Below are positions 17,319-26,108 of a DNA stretch of 64,000 nt, piece after piece. This DNA is from Candidatus Omnitrophota bacterium. Its GTDB lineage: Bacteria > CAIJMQ01. Below the pieces are notes generated by a model that saw only the letters and a list, made by a program, of their open reading frames with translations, was not told where the DNA came from and did no database searches. Every line of letters starts with the position of its first letter. Position 1 is the first letter of the stretch. The position numbers were made by a program, and so were the translations under genes. The stretch is taken from contig JAHJCU010000004.1 of NCBI GenBank assembly GCA_018812925.1, forward strand, positions 432,289-496,288. The letters run 5' to 3'.

Positions 17319-17954
17319 TTATTTTTGTCCAGAAAGATTGCTATTATTCCCTCCTTCACCTTTTCTTCTAAACTTACGAATATTTTCGCCAATTTTAGTT
17401 ATCTTTTTTACTGTATGAGTTGTTCCATTTTTTATATTTTTACCAACTACTTTGATTCCTTTGACTGATTTTTGGCTTGCTAATTTTGCTCCTTTTCCTA
17501 TGTTTCCCCCTGCAATTTTTGCTACTTTCCCAGTATTTTTAATTACTTTAGTTGATACTTTTTTTATTCCTATAACTGTATCTTTTGCCAGTTCGCCGGC
17601 ACCTTTTCTTTCCATAATCCAACTGATAATAATGAACAATACTGCAAAAATTATAATCCCAAATAGGGAAATAAGCATTGCTACTAAATATTTAACTGGC
17701 TGTTGGGAAATAGCGGCGCTGTCTAAGTAAGAAATATACTTGGCATACAGCATAATCGCTAGGAGTCCTGCCGGAACAAGAACAAGAATAATTTTCATAA
17801 TCCATTGAATTGGCTTATTGAGTTTGCGAAACCTATTTTTTAAAATGGTGAATATGCCGAACCCTGCAATTATTTTCCATTTATTGAGAAGCCAGTTACC
17901 TACTACTATTAATAATGCTAATGGCCCTAATGGTGGCATTTTCCCCTCTTTCAT
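17319..17954 (-). CDS. Hypothetical membrane protein
   Basis: A 211-residue protein of unknown family. The N-terminal 110 residues hold about three hydrophobic helices (LLIVVGNWLLNKW, WIMKIILVLVPAGLLAIMLY and YLVAMLISLFGIIIFAVLFI). The C-terminal 90 residues are very basic and glycine/valine-rich, with a repeated pattern KVIKNTGKVAKIAGGNIGKG that looks like a cytoplasmic amphipathic tail. It overlaps the next upstream gene by 4 bp. Function unknown; a secretion or envelope accessory role is only a guess. Confidence 0.6.
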   Translation of the reverse strand: MKEGKMPPLGPLALLIVVGNWLLNKWKIIAGFGIFTILKNRFRKLNKPIQWIMKIILVLVPAGLLAIMLYAKYISYLDSAAISQQPVKYLVAMLISLFGIIIFAVLFIIISWIMERKGAGELAKDTVIGIKKVSTKVIKNTGKVAKIAGGNIGKGAKLASQKSVKGIKVVGKNIKNGTTHTVKKITKIGENIRKFRRKGEGGNNSNLSGQK

Positions 17955-18187
17955 TTAATTTTTTCTATTTTTGTGTTGTGTCTTGCTTTTGCACCAAGGA
18001 AGACCAAAAAACGATACAGTATATATGCTACAGTTATGGGAGTGCCAATAACTATCACATAAGGAAAAAGGCCTGCGAAAACTGACACTAACACAATTAC
18101 AATTGCTATTGGAAAGAGAAATTTCAGGAATATAAAAGAACCGCGAAGGAAGTCCGTGAAATTGCTACCACTCTGTTTCTTTTGCAT
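17951..18187 (-). CDS. Hypothetical small membrane protein
   Basis: A 78-residue protein with two hydrophobic helices (FLKFLFPIAIVIVLVSVFAG and FPYVIVIGTPITVAYILYRF) and charged ends. It is coupled by a 4-bp overlap to the membrane protein gene downstream, so the two are probably made together. No family recognised. Confidence 0.6.
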   Translation of the reverse strand: MQKKQSGSNFTDFLRGSFIFLKFLFPIAIVIVLVSVFAGLFPYVIVIGTPITVAYILYRFLVFLGAKARHNTKIEKIK

Positions 18188-18257
18188 TTATATTTATCCT
18201 TAGCTCATTCTATCATACCAAAAGAATTACCTAATTAGTGAGCATAAACAACTATTT

Positions 18258-18839
18258 TTATATAGCTATTTTTTCGCCTATTTCGAAAGCTTTTTTTAGA
18301 CAATTGGGTTTTTTGTTTATAGCACCCTTACTGTCAATACCGCAGCATAAGAGTTCTGATTTATAGTCGGTATCAATGGTTACAAAGAAATTTTTTACTA
18401 TCGCTTTTGCGTTTTCGAAAAAGTCTTTCCTATCGGATGCTTCAACACATATAAAAGCGCCAATTTTTCTCTTCTTTGCCTTATAGGTTTGAAAAACATT
18501 CTTCGCAAGCCAAAGACACTGGAATCGGTCTATGAACATTTTTGTCTGCGCAGAAACGCTTCCGAAAAATATAGGGGAAGCAAGTATTAGCCCATCCGCT
18601 TTTTTGATTTCTGAGACGATTTTTTGCCAGTCGTCTTTTATAGTACAAACCCCGTCTTTTCTTATGTTTTCGCATTCTTGACAGGGGGAAAACCTAAGCT
18701 CATTCAGTATAATTTTTTTAGTTTTAGCTCCTTTTCTTCTGGCGGCTTCTAAAGCTTTATCCAAAAGGATTTTCGTATTCCCCCCTCTTCTGGGGCTACC
18801 AAGTATTCCGATTATTCTTTTGGCTTTTTGTTTTCTCAT
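18258..18839 (-). CDS. NADPH-dependent FMN reductase / flavodoxin-fold protein
   Basis: A flavodoxin-like oxidoreductase: IIGILGSPRRGGNTKILLDKAL (FMN phosphate loop), CQECENIRKDGVCTIKDDW and ADGLILASPIFFGSVSAQTK are typical of the iron-sulfur-flavoprotein/NADPH-FMN reductase family. The CxxC...C cluster after the flavin loop resembles the compact cysteine motif of iron-sulfur flavoproteins. I place the start at 18839 (MRKQKAKR), giving 193 residues. The ORF-track start at 18965 would translate an AT-rich heptad array and a palindromic repeat. Confidence 0.85.
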   Translation of the reverse strand: MRKQKAKRIIGILGSPRRGGNTKILLDKALEAARRKGAKTKKIILNELRFSPCQECENIRKDGVCTIKDDWQKIVSEIKKADGLILASPIFFGSVSAQTKMFIDRFQCLWLAKNVFQTYKAKKRKIGAFICVEASDRKDFFENAKAIVKNFFVTIDTDYKSELLCCGIDSKGAINKKPNCLKKAFEIGEKIAI

Positions 18840-18922
18840 TTTCCCTCTGGAATCTTGTAAAGATTCCGAGGACTTAGTCCCTGAAATTCTACGAATGTCT
18901 AGAGGTAATTTTCTATCTTTCA

Positions 18923-18957
18923 TTTTTGATATTTTATATTTGATTTTTAATTTTATA
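18923..18957. repeat. AT-rich 7-bp-phased array upstream of the flavin reductase
   Basis: Words TTTTTGA, TATTTTA, TATTTGA, TTTTTAA and TTTTATA lie in unbroken 7-bp register. They fall in the false N-terminal extension of the neighbouring ORF, which supports reading this stretch as non-coding. Confidence 0.5.
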
Positions 18958-20014
18958 TTATCCATCCTCCACCGACAACTTTACTTTTATCATAAAAAAC
19001 AACAGCCTGCCCCGAAGTAATGGCTCTTTGAGGTTTATTGAATTTCACTTTTACCAAATCTTTATCCATAGAAGAAATTACCGCCTCGCTTTCTTTGCTT
19101 CCGTATCTTATCCTGGCTTTTACTTTTAACGGTTTTGTTAATTTTTCTATATCTATCCAATTTAGGTTTTTTGCTGTCAGAGTGTCTTGATATAGTTCTT
19201 TCTCTTCACCGATTACTATAACATTTTTCTGCTGAACAATATGAATAACATACATTGGTTTTTTATGAGGTCCTAAACCTTTTCTTTGTCCGACAGTATA
19301 AAACGGTATGCCTTGATGTTTACCCAATATCTCGCTATTGCTATTTACAATCAAACCTGATTTATATGTGTCACCAATGTGATTGATTAAAAACTTATGA
19401 TAGTCACAGCCTGCGATAAAGCATATATCTTGACTTGCCGGTTTATCGTGGACTTTTAATCCTAATTTTTTTGCGAGTTGCCTGACTTCATCTTTCGTAT
19501 AATCGCCAAGCGGAAAAAGGGTATGCTCTAATTGTTTTTGGGATAGAGGAAAAAGAAAATATGACTGGTCTTTTTTTTTGTCTTTGCCTTTTTTTAGAAG
19601 ATATCTTTCGTTTTTCCTATCATATCCAACTTTAGCGTAGTGCCCTGTCGCCATATAATCCGCGCCTAAAGTTTTTGCTTTTTGCAGAAGATCTCCGAAT
19701 TTTATTTCCTCATTACAGACTACGCAAGGGTTTGGGGTTCTCCCTCTTTCGTATTCCAAGCAAAAATATTTTATGACTTTTTCTTCAAATTTTTGCCTAT
19801 AATCAAACGAATAAAACGGAATTCCAAGTTTTTGACAGACAGTTCGAGCATCTTCTGCGCCTTGACTCCCGCAACATTTTCCGGGCTCCTCGGTGTCAAA
19901 AAGTTTCAAGTTTATCCCTATAACTTCATAGTTCGCTTTTACCAATAAACCCGCAGCTACAGAAGAATCCACTCCGCCGCTCATGGCTATAACAACTTTT
20001 TTTTTGCTCAACAT
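18953..20014 (-). CDS. mnmA: tRNA-specific 2-thiouridylase MnmA
   Basis: A 353-residue PP-loop enzyme that thiolates U34 of tRNA Lys, Glu and Gln. It has the ATP-binding SGGVDSSVAAGLL, the nucleophile cysteine in TPNPCVVCNEEIKF, the persulfide cysteine in ASQDICFIAG and the C-terminal beta barrel ending GQAVVFYDKSKVVGGG. The sulfur probably comes from the NifS encoded a few genes upstream. Normal length. Confidence 0.97.
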   Translation of the reverse strand: MLSKKKVVIAMSGGVDSSVAAGLLVKANYEVIGINLKLFDTEEPGKCCGSQGAEDARTVCQKLGIPFYSFDYRQKFEEKVIKYFCLEYERGRTPNPCVVCNEEIKFGDLLQKAKTLGADYMATGHYAKVGYDRKNERYLLKKGKDKKKDQSYFLFPLSQKQLEHTLFPLGDYTKDEVRQLAKKLGLKVHDKPASQDICFIAGCDYHKFLINHIGDTYKSGLIVNSNSEILGKHQGIPFYTVGQRKGLGPHKKPMYVIHIVQQKNVIVIGEEKELYQDTLTAKNLNWIDIEKLTKPLKVKARIRYGSKESEAVISSMDKDLVKVKFNKPQRAITSGQAVVFYDKSKVVGGGWII

Positions 20015-20086
20015 TTATCTAAATCCGGTAGTTTTTGTAAATCTACAGTTCTCTTGTTTCCCATTTGCAGGGTGGTAGGTGAGAAG

Positions 20087-22201
20087 TTAGACAATAAGCA
20101 TCATTATCAAGAATGCGGTAAGGATAAAGAACAGAATAGACATTAGAAGTTTTATTAGAGCGATATTCCCACCTAAAATATCGCTTAAACGAACGGCGGT
20201 TGTGCCCCAATATGCCAATATAAAAATTACAATAAGCGGCGCGATAAACATAAGGTTATATATTAGAAGATACGTATAGGCGACGAATCTGTATTCGCTA
20301 ATACCTGTTGCGTAAACAATCGTTGGCAAATATACCTGCCCTGTACATGACAATTCTAATATTGAAACTATAAAGCCGGTAATAAACGCTGCCAAGACAT
20401 ATCTTCTCAAGCCTGCCTGCTCTTTGATGGTAGAGTGTATCCTCCTCTTTAAGAAATCCGGAAGTTGCAGCCACATTTCCTTGGCTTTTCCTCTCTTGCA
20501 CTTAAAATAATCTAATAGGCTCAATATCCCAAGTATTAATGTAAATACTCCCACAATCCCGTATATAAACTTGGTGAAAGTTTTAAGGAAAGACAAATAA
20601 TTTAAAAATTCAAATATTCCTATGCCGATCAAAAAATATGTGATAAATAATGCTGATGTAAAAGCAATACCTACGATGATGATTTCTCTTCCCTTTCTCT
20701 TCAAAATTGCGAGGTAAGAAATGAAAAATATTATTGTTGCAAAGGCACAGGGGTTTATCCCATCCATTAATCCTGCTCCTATTATGGCGAGGACACCAAA
20801 TGAACGCAGTCTATCTACCACATTACCCTCCACCACATCTTTCACTTGCGCTGCTCTCTCTAAAGGCAAGGATGTCCCGTCTTTATATTTATTGATTAAT
20901 TCGGTTAGTTTTTCTTTGGTTATTGACTCTCCCGCCAGAAAATCCTTGCCGATGAAAATCGCTGGGGTCACCATTCTTTTTTCTTCAGGCACACCGTACA
21001 TTTCGCATAAGGTCTCGTTTAGCTGCATATTTTCCCTGGTACTTATGTCATATTCCTTAACTACAACGGCTGGAAATTCCTCTTTGATAGGTCCCAAAAT
21101 ACTATGCACGCGCTCACAATCTAAGCATCCTTTTTCAAAAAAATAACCGATTTCTATTGCTTTTTCTGTTGTTTTTTCTACTACCCGGCCAAAGATATGG
21201 ACTGTTAATTCAGTTTCGCCAGGGCAATTCGTGTATATCTTCACATTTCCTCTGATTGGGCCAGGAGGAACTTCCGGCGCTACACTAAAATCAATCATAT
21301 ATTTTTTAAATTTCTCCAGAGTAATTACTTCTGCGGAAAGATATTTTATGTTGTTTTCTACTCTTAAGACCTCAAAGTTATCGCCTTTTGTAGATATAAC
21401 AACGGATGATGCTTTTTTTGTGCCGGCTGGGACATTGAAGTCTATACGCTCACGAGATAATTTTATATCTCCCAAAATCCTTCCCTGCACTCCTACCAAA
21501 ATAGTCTTCCGTCTTTCCAGATTTGTGCTAACATCAATCCTCCCCTGTAAATATCCCGCGGGAGCATTGCTATCCAGCGTAACTTTTACTGAATAAACGT
21601 TTTTACCCCATTGTTCTCTTTTCTCAACACTGTCTATTTTTAGGTACTCTTTATCAGTTGTCACTTTATCGATTATAAGTTTTTGTTCTCCCCTCTGGAT
21701 TATTTCAAATTGCTTAGTGACTTGTTCGTGTTTGGAAACGTTTTCAAATGAAAGAGTTAGAGGCTTAACCTCAACCTCAATCTTGACTTCTCCCTTCAGT
21801 TGAAGGTCTATGGTAGGATTGATGGGGTCATTGGAATTGACGTGAATAATCTTGGTTTGTTGCCCTATAAAACCTCCTGTTCGGAAAGTAACTCCTATCT
21901 GGCCAAATGCTCCAGGAGCAATTTCCGTATCAGAGGCTTCTGCCTTTGAACATCCACAAGAGGCTTGAACTCTACTAATCTTTAAGGTACTCTCGCCGAC
22001 ATTCTGGAATTTGAAAGCATGAGTTACGTCTTCTCCTTGATATACAAAGCCGAAATCGAATATTGGTTCAGGGAAAGACATGCATGCCTTTGTCGCAGTA
22101 ACTGTGGCATCTGTTTTAGGTTCTGCTCCTAGAGGAATCGAAATGACTAAAATACAAAGCAAAAACAACATAATGGAGGCAAACACTAAGAGCCCCTTCA
22201 T
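20087..22201 (-). CDS. DUF1573 - thioredoxin-like - DsbD/CcdA membrane fusion protein
   Basis: About 704 residues from the ATG at 22201, which has AGGAGG 7 nt upstream; the ORF-track start at 22282 is less likely. Order: signal anchor (LLVFASIMLFLLCILVISI); a DUF1573 Ig-like domain beginning FPEPIFDFGFVYQGEDVTHAF with SCGCSKAEA; further beta domains to about residue 365; a thioredoxin-like domain with CLDCERV and a TPAIFIG cis-proline loop; then six to eight membrane helices with GINPCAFATI and ELSCTGQVYLP, the paired cysteines of DsbD/CcdA. It probably moves reducing power across the membrane to its own exported domains. Substrate unknown. Confidence 0.85.
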   Translation of the reverse strand: MKGLLVFASIMLFLLCILVISIPLGAEPKTDATVTATKACMSFPEPIFDFGFVYQGEDVTHAFKFQNVGESTLKISRVQASCGCSKAEASDTEIAPGAFGQIGVTFRTGGFIGQQTKIIHVNSNDPINPTIDLQLKGEVKIEVEVKPLTLSFENVSKHEQVTKQFEIIQRGEQKLIIDKVTTDKEYLKIDSVEKREQWGKNVYSVKVTLDSNAPAGYLQGRIDVSTNLERRKTILVGVQGRILGDIKLSRERIDFNVPAGTKKASSVVISTKGDNFEVLRVENNIKYLSAEVITLEKFKKYMIDFSVAPEVPPGPIRGNVKIYTNCPGETELTVHIFGRVVEKTTEKAIEIGYFFEKGCLDCERVHSILGPIKEEFPAVVVKEYDISTRENMQLNETLCEMYGVPEEKRMVTPAIFIGKDFLAGESITKEKLTELINKYKDGTSLPLERAAQVKDVVEGNVVDRLRSFGVLAIIGAGLMDGINPCAFATIIFFISYLAILKRKGREIIIVGIAFTSALFITYFLIGIGIFEFLNYLSFLKTFTKFIYGIVGVFTLILGILSLLDYFKCKRGKAKEMWLQLPDFLKRRIHSTIKEQAGLRRYVLAAFITGFIVSILELSCTGQVYLPTIVYATGISEYRFVAYTYLLIYNLMFIAPLIVIFILAYWGTTAVRLSDILGGNIALIKLLMSILFFILTAFLIMMLIV

Positions 22202-22317
22202 TTTTAATCCTCCTTCAATCATATTTAAAATAATTTTATCATTAGTTGAAAAATCTTTCAGCAGATATTTCTCCCAAAACAAGGATTAAGTTTTCTCTTA
22301 ATCCTGAATCCTTAATT

Positions 22318-22539
22318 CTATATTGCTTCTACGCTTTTTATCTCTGGGACTTCTTCTTTTAATACTCTTTCGATGCCGGTTTTCAAGGTCATCTGAGCCA
22401 TAGGACATCCTCCGCAGGCACCCGTAAGTTTCACCTTTACAACGCCGTCTTCGCTAACATCCACCAATTGCACATCTCCTCCGTCTGCTTGTAAAAACGG
22501 ACGGATTTTCTTAAGAGCTTTTTCCACTTTTTCTTTCAT
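22318..22539 (-). CDS. NifU C-terminal-like Fe-S carrier (Nfu)
   Basis: A 73-residue stand-alone Nfu domain: RPFLQADGGDVQLVDV and the cluster-binding GACGGCPMAQMTLK. Such proteins carry a [4Fe-4S] cluster between subunits and pass it to target enzymes. It overlaps the nifU scaffold gene by 4 bp, so scaffold and carrier are made together. Nearby NadA, a likely client, needs a [4Fe-4S] cluster. Confidence 0.95.
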   Translation of the reverse strand: MKEKVEKALKKIRPFLQADGGDVQLVDVSEDGVVKVKLTGACGGCPMAQMTLKTGIERVLKEEVPEIKSVEAI

Positions 22540-22937
22540 TTTTTTCTCCTCGCCTCGCCGATTTTGGCGGGCTTTTTCTTTAAATAATCATCAATAGCAG
22601 ATTTTAATGCTTCTTCAGCTAACATAGAACAATGCATTTTTATTTGCGGCAATCCGCCAAGCGCTTCCGCAACTGCTTTGTTTGATAAGGTCAATGCCTC
22701 ATCTACGGTTTTGCCTTTCACAAGTTCAGTAACCATAGAACTTGTGGCTACAGCAGCTCCACAGCCAAAAGTTTTGAATTTTGCGTCAACGATTACATTA
22801 TCTTTTACTTTAATGTAAAGCTCCATTATATCGCCACAGACAGGGTTGCCCACATGCCCAATACCATCAGCATCTTTTATTTCACCTACATTCCTTGGAT
22901 TTTTAAAGTGTTCCATCACTTTTTCACTGTATCGCAT
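22536..22937 (-). CDS. Fe-S cluster scaffold protein NifU/IscU
   Basis: A 133-residue U-type scaffold: MRYSEKVMEHFKNPRNVGEI, NPVCGDIMELYIKV, TFGCGAAVATSSMVTELVKG and KMHCSMLAEEAL carry the three cluster cysteines and the aspartate. The ORF track uses a TTG at 22955 whose next codons are the ribosome site (AAAGGA), so the ATG at 22937 is the better start. It ends in a lysine/proline-rich tail. The sulfur donor should be the NifS encoded upstream. Confidence 0.95.
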   Translation of the reverse strand: MRYSEKVMEHFKNPRNVGEIKDADGIGHVGNPVCGDIMELYIKVKDNVIVDAKFKTFGCGAAVATSSMVTELVKGKTVDEALTLSNKAVAEALGGLPQIKMHCSMLAEEALKSAIDDYLKKKPAKIGEARRKK

Positions 22938-22951
22938 GCATGTTTTTCCTT

Positions 22952-23929
22952 TCAATCTACTCTACTATATTCCAACATCCTATCAATTGTTTTTCTCGCT
23001 TTCTGTCTTATCATTTCTTCTACCTTAATTTCGTGTTTCATTTCTTCAAGGGACCAAAGCACCTTCTCCAAACTGTTTTTCTTCATATTTTCGCATATTG
23101 CACGTCCGGAAGCCGGAAAGAATTTTTTATCCGGGTTTTCCTTATCTAACCTGTAAATGATTCCCTCTTCGGTTCCGATGATTATTTCTTTGCTTTTTGT
23201 CTCCTTCGCATAATTAAGCATACCGGTTGTAGAGAATACTTTATCCGCCAGAGCAATTACATCAGGAGTGCATTCGGGATGGACGAGCACTTCGGCAAAA
23301 GGATGCTCTCTCTTGGCTCTTAAGATCTCATCTGCCAAAATTCTAGCATGAATTGGGCAATATCCTTCCCAGAAAATTATTTTTTTGCTTGTCCCGTTAG
23401 AAATCCTTGCCTTTGGTAAAGCGGTCGTTTCTGGCGCTTTATTTCTAACGGGATGAATTTGACTTGCAACATATTGCCCTAAATATTTATCAGGGATGAA
23501 GATGATTTTTTGTGCAGATAAAGAATTCACTATCTTAACAGCATTTGCCGACGTACAGCATACGTCGCTTTCGGCTTTCACTTCTGCCGTTGTGTTCACG
23601 TATGCCACAACAACCGCATCCGGATGTTTTTTCTTTAAATCACGCAGTCCTTCAACATTAATCATGTCTGCCATTGGACAACCGGCGTTTATGTCCGGTA
23701 TAAGCACAACTTTTTCAGGACAAAGAATTGAAGCGGTCTCCGCCATAAAATGAACACCACAGAATACGATTACTTCGGCCTCCGTTTCAGCTGCTTTCTG
23801 ACTCAATCCCAATGAATCTCCCAAGAAATCAGCTATGTTCTGGACTTCAGGCAGTTGATAGTTGTGAACTAATATGACCGCCTTTCTCTTTTTCTTAAGG
23901 TCCTTTATTTTTTGAATAATAGCATTCAT
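22952..23929 (-). CDS. nadA: Quinolinate synthase A
   Basis: A 325-residue NadA that condenses iminoaspartate with dihydroxyacetone phosphate to quinolinate for NAD synthesis, using a [4Fe-4S] cluster. Seen: AVILVHNYQLPEVQNIADFLGDS, VIFCGVHFMAETA, DINAGCPMADM, DVCCTSANA, VHPECTPDV and a C-terminal FFPASGRAICENMKKNSLEKV. Compared with usual NadA, about 24 extra residues (HPVRNKAP ... RISNGTS) interrupt the segment between YLGQYVA and IIFWEGYCP. They are encoded by a 60-bp palindromic element. No nadB or nadC is in the window. Confidence 0.96.
   Translation of the reverse strand: MNAIIQKIKDLKKKRKAVILVHNYQLPEVQNIADFLGDSLGLSQKAAETEAEVIVFCGVHFMAETASILCPEKVVLIPDINAGCPMADMINVEGLRDLKKKHPDAVVVAYVNTTAEVKAESDVCCTSANAVKIVNSLSAQKIIFIPDKYLGQYVASQIHPVRNKAPETTALPKARISNGTSKKIIFWEGYCPIHARILADEILRAKREHPFAEVLVHPECTPDVIALADKVFSTTGMLNYAKETKSKEIIIGTEEGIIYRLDKENPDKKFFPASGRAICENMKKNSLEKVLWSLEEMKHEIKVEEMIRQKARKTIDRMLEYSRVD
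23393..23452. repeat. 60-bp palindromic element inserted in frame in nadA
   Basis: Perfect 12-bp inverted ends, CCCGTTAGAAAT and ATTTCTAACGGG, enclose 36 bp. It is 60 bp long (20 codons) and preserves the frame. Read in the gene sense it encodes PVRNK at one end and RISNG at the other, the same signature as the folK element. It sits where ordinary NadA proteins go directly from the PDKxLGxYVA segment to the IIxWxGYCP segment. Confidence 0.9.
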
Positions 23930-23931
23930 TT

Positions 23932-24912
23932 TTATACCCTATATTTCAAAATTTCTTCCCCGCTTATTTTCTCAGCATTAATTATTTCCTCTTTATCCTC
24001 TGGGAAAATTTTCACGTTTATATTGACCGGTCCGTTTTTGCAATAATAAGCAACTATCTTGGATGCAATTTCTAAGTCCGCATTTTCTCTCTTACCACGG
24101 CCGATTGCAACCGGACCTTTTGACTCCGGCTCAAAAATGATGTCCCCTTCTTTGGCAAATTGTAGCAATTTTAAGTTTTCTTTATGGTCTCTACCAACTA
24201 CTAATTTGAAAGAATCACTTAGACTAAAATATCTGCCGGTTTTCATCAAATTTATGAAATCAGTATCAAGCATATTAGACTTCATAAGATTTTTAACTTT
24301 CAAACTAAACCCCGAGTCTGTTAAAAGACATCCGCCTGCCGGGGCACCGTAACCTGAAATATTATATTTCTCTACCAGTTTATATTGTTTTTTACGGGAA
24401 CGCCCTTCTATGTCTAGAAGTTCTTCCCTGTTTATCCAACCCTCTTTTTCGGGAATACTGGGAGAGAGAAGCTTAGCGCAGAGAGCGCGAACAATTAACC
24501 CTTCCATTCCACTTTCTCTTTCTATAAGCTCTATTGATTGTCTGTTTTGACTCATAGGACGTTGCCCCAAGACTTCCCCGGTAACAACAAAACTTGCTCC
24601 TAACTCTTTCATTAATTGGTGTGCTTGTCTTAGTTCTAATATTCTACAATCTATGCACGGATTAAGGTTTTTACCATAACCATATTTGGGGAACTTTAAC
24701 ATCTTAAAAAATTCTGCCGATATATCCAACAATCTTAAATCAATGTTCAATATTTTCGCCAATAATTTTACTCTCTGGCTAGTGCCATCTCCGCTAAAAG
24801 GGGTTATAAAGGTAACTCCGATAACCTCTATGCCCTGTTCCGATATAACTTTCGCAGCTAAAACACTGTCTAACCCACCCGAAATAAGAGCTATTGCTTT
24901 TGTTTTTTTCAT
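23932..24912 (-). CDS. ThiI-like PP-loop ATPase (putative tRNA sulfurtransferase)
   Basis: A 326-residue PP-loop protein: ALISGGLDSVLAAKVI (ATP pyrophosphatase loop), YGKNLNPCIDCRILELRQA with a CxxC, VTGEVLGQRPMSQNRQS and the diagnostic YGAPAGGCLLTD. This belongs to the stand-alone group often annotated as tRNA 4-thiouridine synthase or tRNA U34 thiolase-like, without a THUMP domain. It adjoins nifS (1-bp overlap) and nadA, so sulfur from NifS persulfide is the likely substrate. The exact product (s4U, s2U or another thiolation) is not settled by sequence. Confidence 0.8.
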   Translation of the reverse strand: MKKTKAIALISGGLDSVLAAKVISEQGIEVIGVTFITPFSGDGTSQRVKLLAKILNIDLRLLDISAEFFKMLKFPKYGYGKNLNPCIDCRILELRQAHQLMKELGASFVVTGEVLGQRPMSQNRQSIELIERESGMEGLIVRALCAKLLSPSIPEKEGWINREELLDIEGRSRKKQYKLVEKYNISGYGAPAGGCLLTDSGFSLKVKNLMKSNMLDTDFINLMKTGRYFSLSDSFKLVVGRDHKENLKLLQFAKEGDIIFEPESKGPVAIGRGKRENADLEIASKIVAYYCKNGPVNINVKIFPEDKEEIINAEKISGEEILKYRV

Positions 24913-26108
24913 CAGTTTTTCCTATACAACGGCGACATTTCCCTTAAGCGCGAAACAATATCCGGCAAAACTTGCAACACATAATCAATGTCTTCCTCCG
25001 TATTGTCTCTCCCTAAACTGAATCTTACCGAACCCTGAGCAGTCGCCGGGTCTACGCCCATTGCTTTCAAAACATGAGAAGATTCTAGCAACCCCGACGT
25101 ACAGGCGGAACCACTTGATACGGCAACTCCCTGCAAGTCTAAGTTTAGAATTATTGATTCACCTTCTATAAACTTGAAAGATACATTTAAAGTATTTGGA
25201 GTTCTCTTCTCAGGATGCCCATTCAACTGAATAGAATCTATTTTTTGTCTTAAACCATTCCACAATTTATCCCTCAGGTTTACGATTTTTTTATTTTCCT
25301 TCTGCATATCTTGCGAAGCAATCTCTATTGCTCTGCCGAACCCAACTATGCCGGGCACATTTTCCGTCCCGGCTCTTTTGTTTCTTTCGTGATGACCTCC
25401 AAGAATTAAAGGTTCTATCTTGGTGCCTTTACGGATATATAATGCGCCAATCCCTTTTGGGCCATAGATTTTATGACCTGACAAAGAAAGAAGGTCAACA
25501 TTCAATTCGCCTGCATTAACTTTAAGCTTACCCACTGATTGAACCGCATCCGTATGGAAGATAATTCCTTTTTCTTTTGCCATCTTGCCGATTTCTTCAA
25601 TTGGTTCAATCGTCCCGACTTCATTATTTGCATGCATAATAGTAATGAGTATTGTTTCGCTTATTATTGCTTTATTGATATCAGCGAGGTTTACTACTCC
25701 ATATTCATTAACCGGAAGATAGGTTACTTTGAACCCTTTTTCTTCAAGATACTTGCAGGGATTTAAAACAGCGTGATGTTCAATGGACGAAGTTATTATA
25801 TGCCCTGAACCAGAGCAAGCTCGATTCAGGGGATCTCTGCCCTTTTTTTCATTTTTATAAGCCACTCCCTTTATGGCAAAATTGTCCGCTTCTGTCCCAC
25901 CACTGGTAAAAACTATCTCTTCTGGCTTTGCACCGATAAAACTAGCAACTTTCTCTCTGGCTTCATCAACCGCTTTTCGCGCTTCTTGACCAAACTGATG
26001 GATACTTGAAGCATTCCCGTAAATTTTTTCATAATAAGGCAACATAGCCTTAACTACTTCCGGATGAGTTGGGGTAGTTGCGTTATGGTCTAAATATATT
26101 CTTGTCAT
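24912..26108 (-). CDS. Cysteine desulfurase NifS/IscS
   Basis: A 398-residue class V PLP enzyme that takes sulfur from cysteine as a persulfide. Seen: YLDHNATTPTHPEV, FTSGGTEADNFAIKG, the PLP lysine in LSLSGHKIYGPKG and the mobile-loop cysteine in VSSGSACTSGLLESS (NifS/IscS group I). An extra segment RDPLNRACSGS just before HIITSSIEHHAV is encoded by a palindromic element (25803-25831) that usual family members lack. It overlaps both neighbours by 1-4 bp, so it is the centre of the sulfur operon. Confidence 0.96.
   Translation of the reverse strand: MTRIYLDHNATTPTHPEVVKAMLPYYEKIYGNASSIHQFGQEARKAVDEAREKVASFIGAKPEEIVFTSGGTEADNFAIKGVAYKNEKKGRDPLNRACSGSGHIITSSIEHHAVLNPCKYLEEKGFKVTYLPVNEYGVVNLADINKAIISETILITIMHANNEVGTIEPIEEIGKMAKEKGIIFHTDAVQSVGKLKVNAGELNVDLLSLSGHKIYGPKGIGALYIRKGTKIEPLILGGHHERNKRAGTENVPGIVGFGRAIEIASQDMQKENKKIVNLRDKLWNGLRQKIDSIQLNGHPEKRTPNTLNVSFKFIEGESIILNLDLQGVAVSSGSACTSGLLESSHVLKAMGVDPATAQGSVRFSLGRDNTEEDIDYVLQVLPDIVSRLREMSPLYRKN
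25803..25831. repeat. 29-bp palindromic element inserted in frame in nifS
   Basis: CCCTGAA and TTCAGGG at the ends, with AGC/GCT inside. It encodes the extra residues just before the conserved HIITSSIEHHAV segment. It differs in sequence from the CCCGTTAGA and CCTGCCCGC families. Confidence 0.75.

Noticed and set aside
18840-18965. N-terminal extension of the flavin reductase ORF
   Set aside because: It would translate a palindromic repeat and an AT-rich heptad array; the flavin-binding core begins directly after the ATG at 18839.
23496-23753. Plus-strand ORF inside nadA
   Set aside because: Shadow; no family resemblance.
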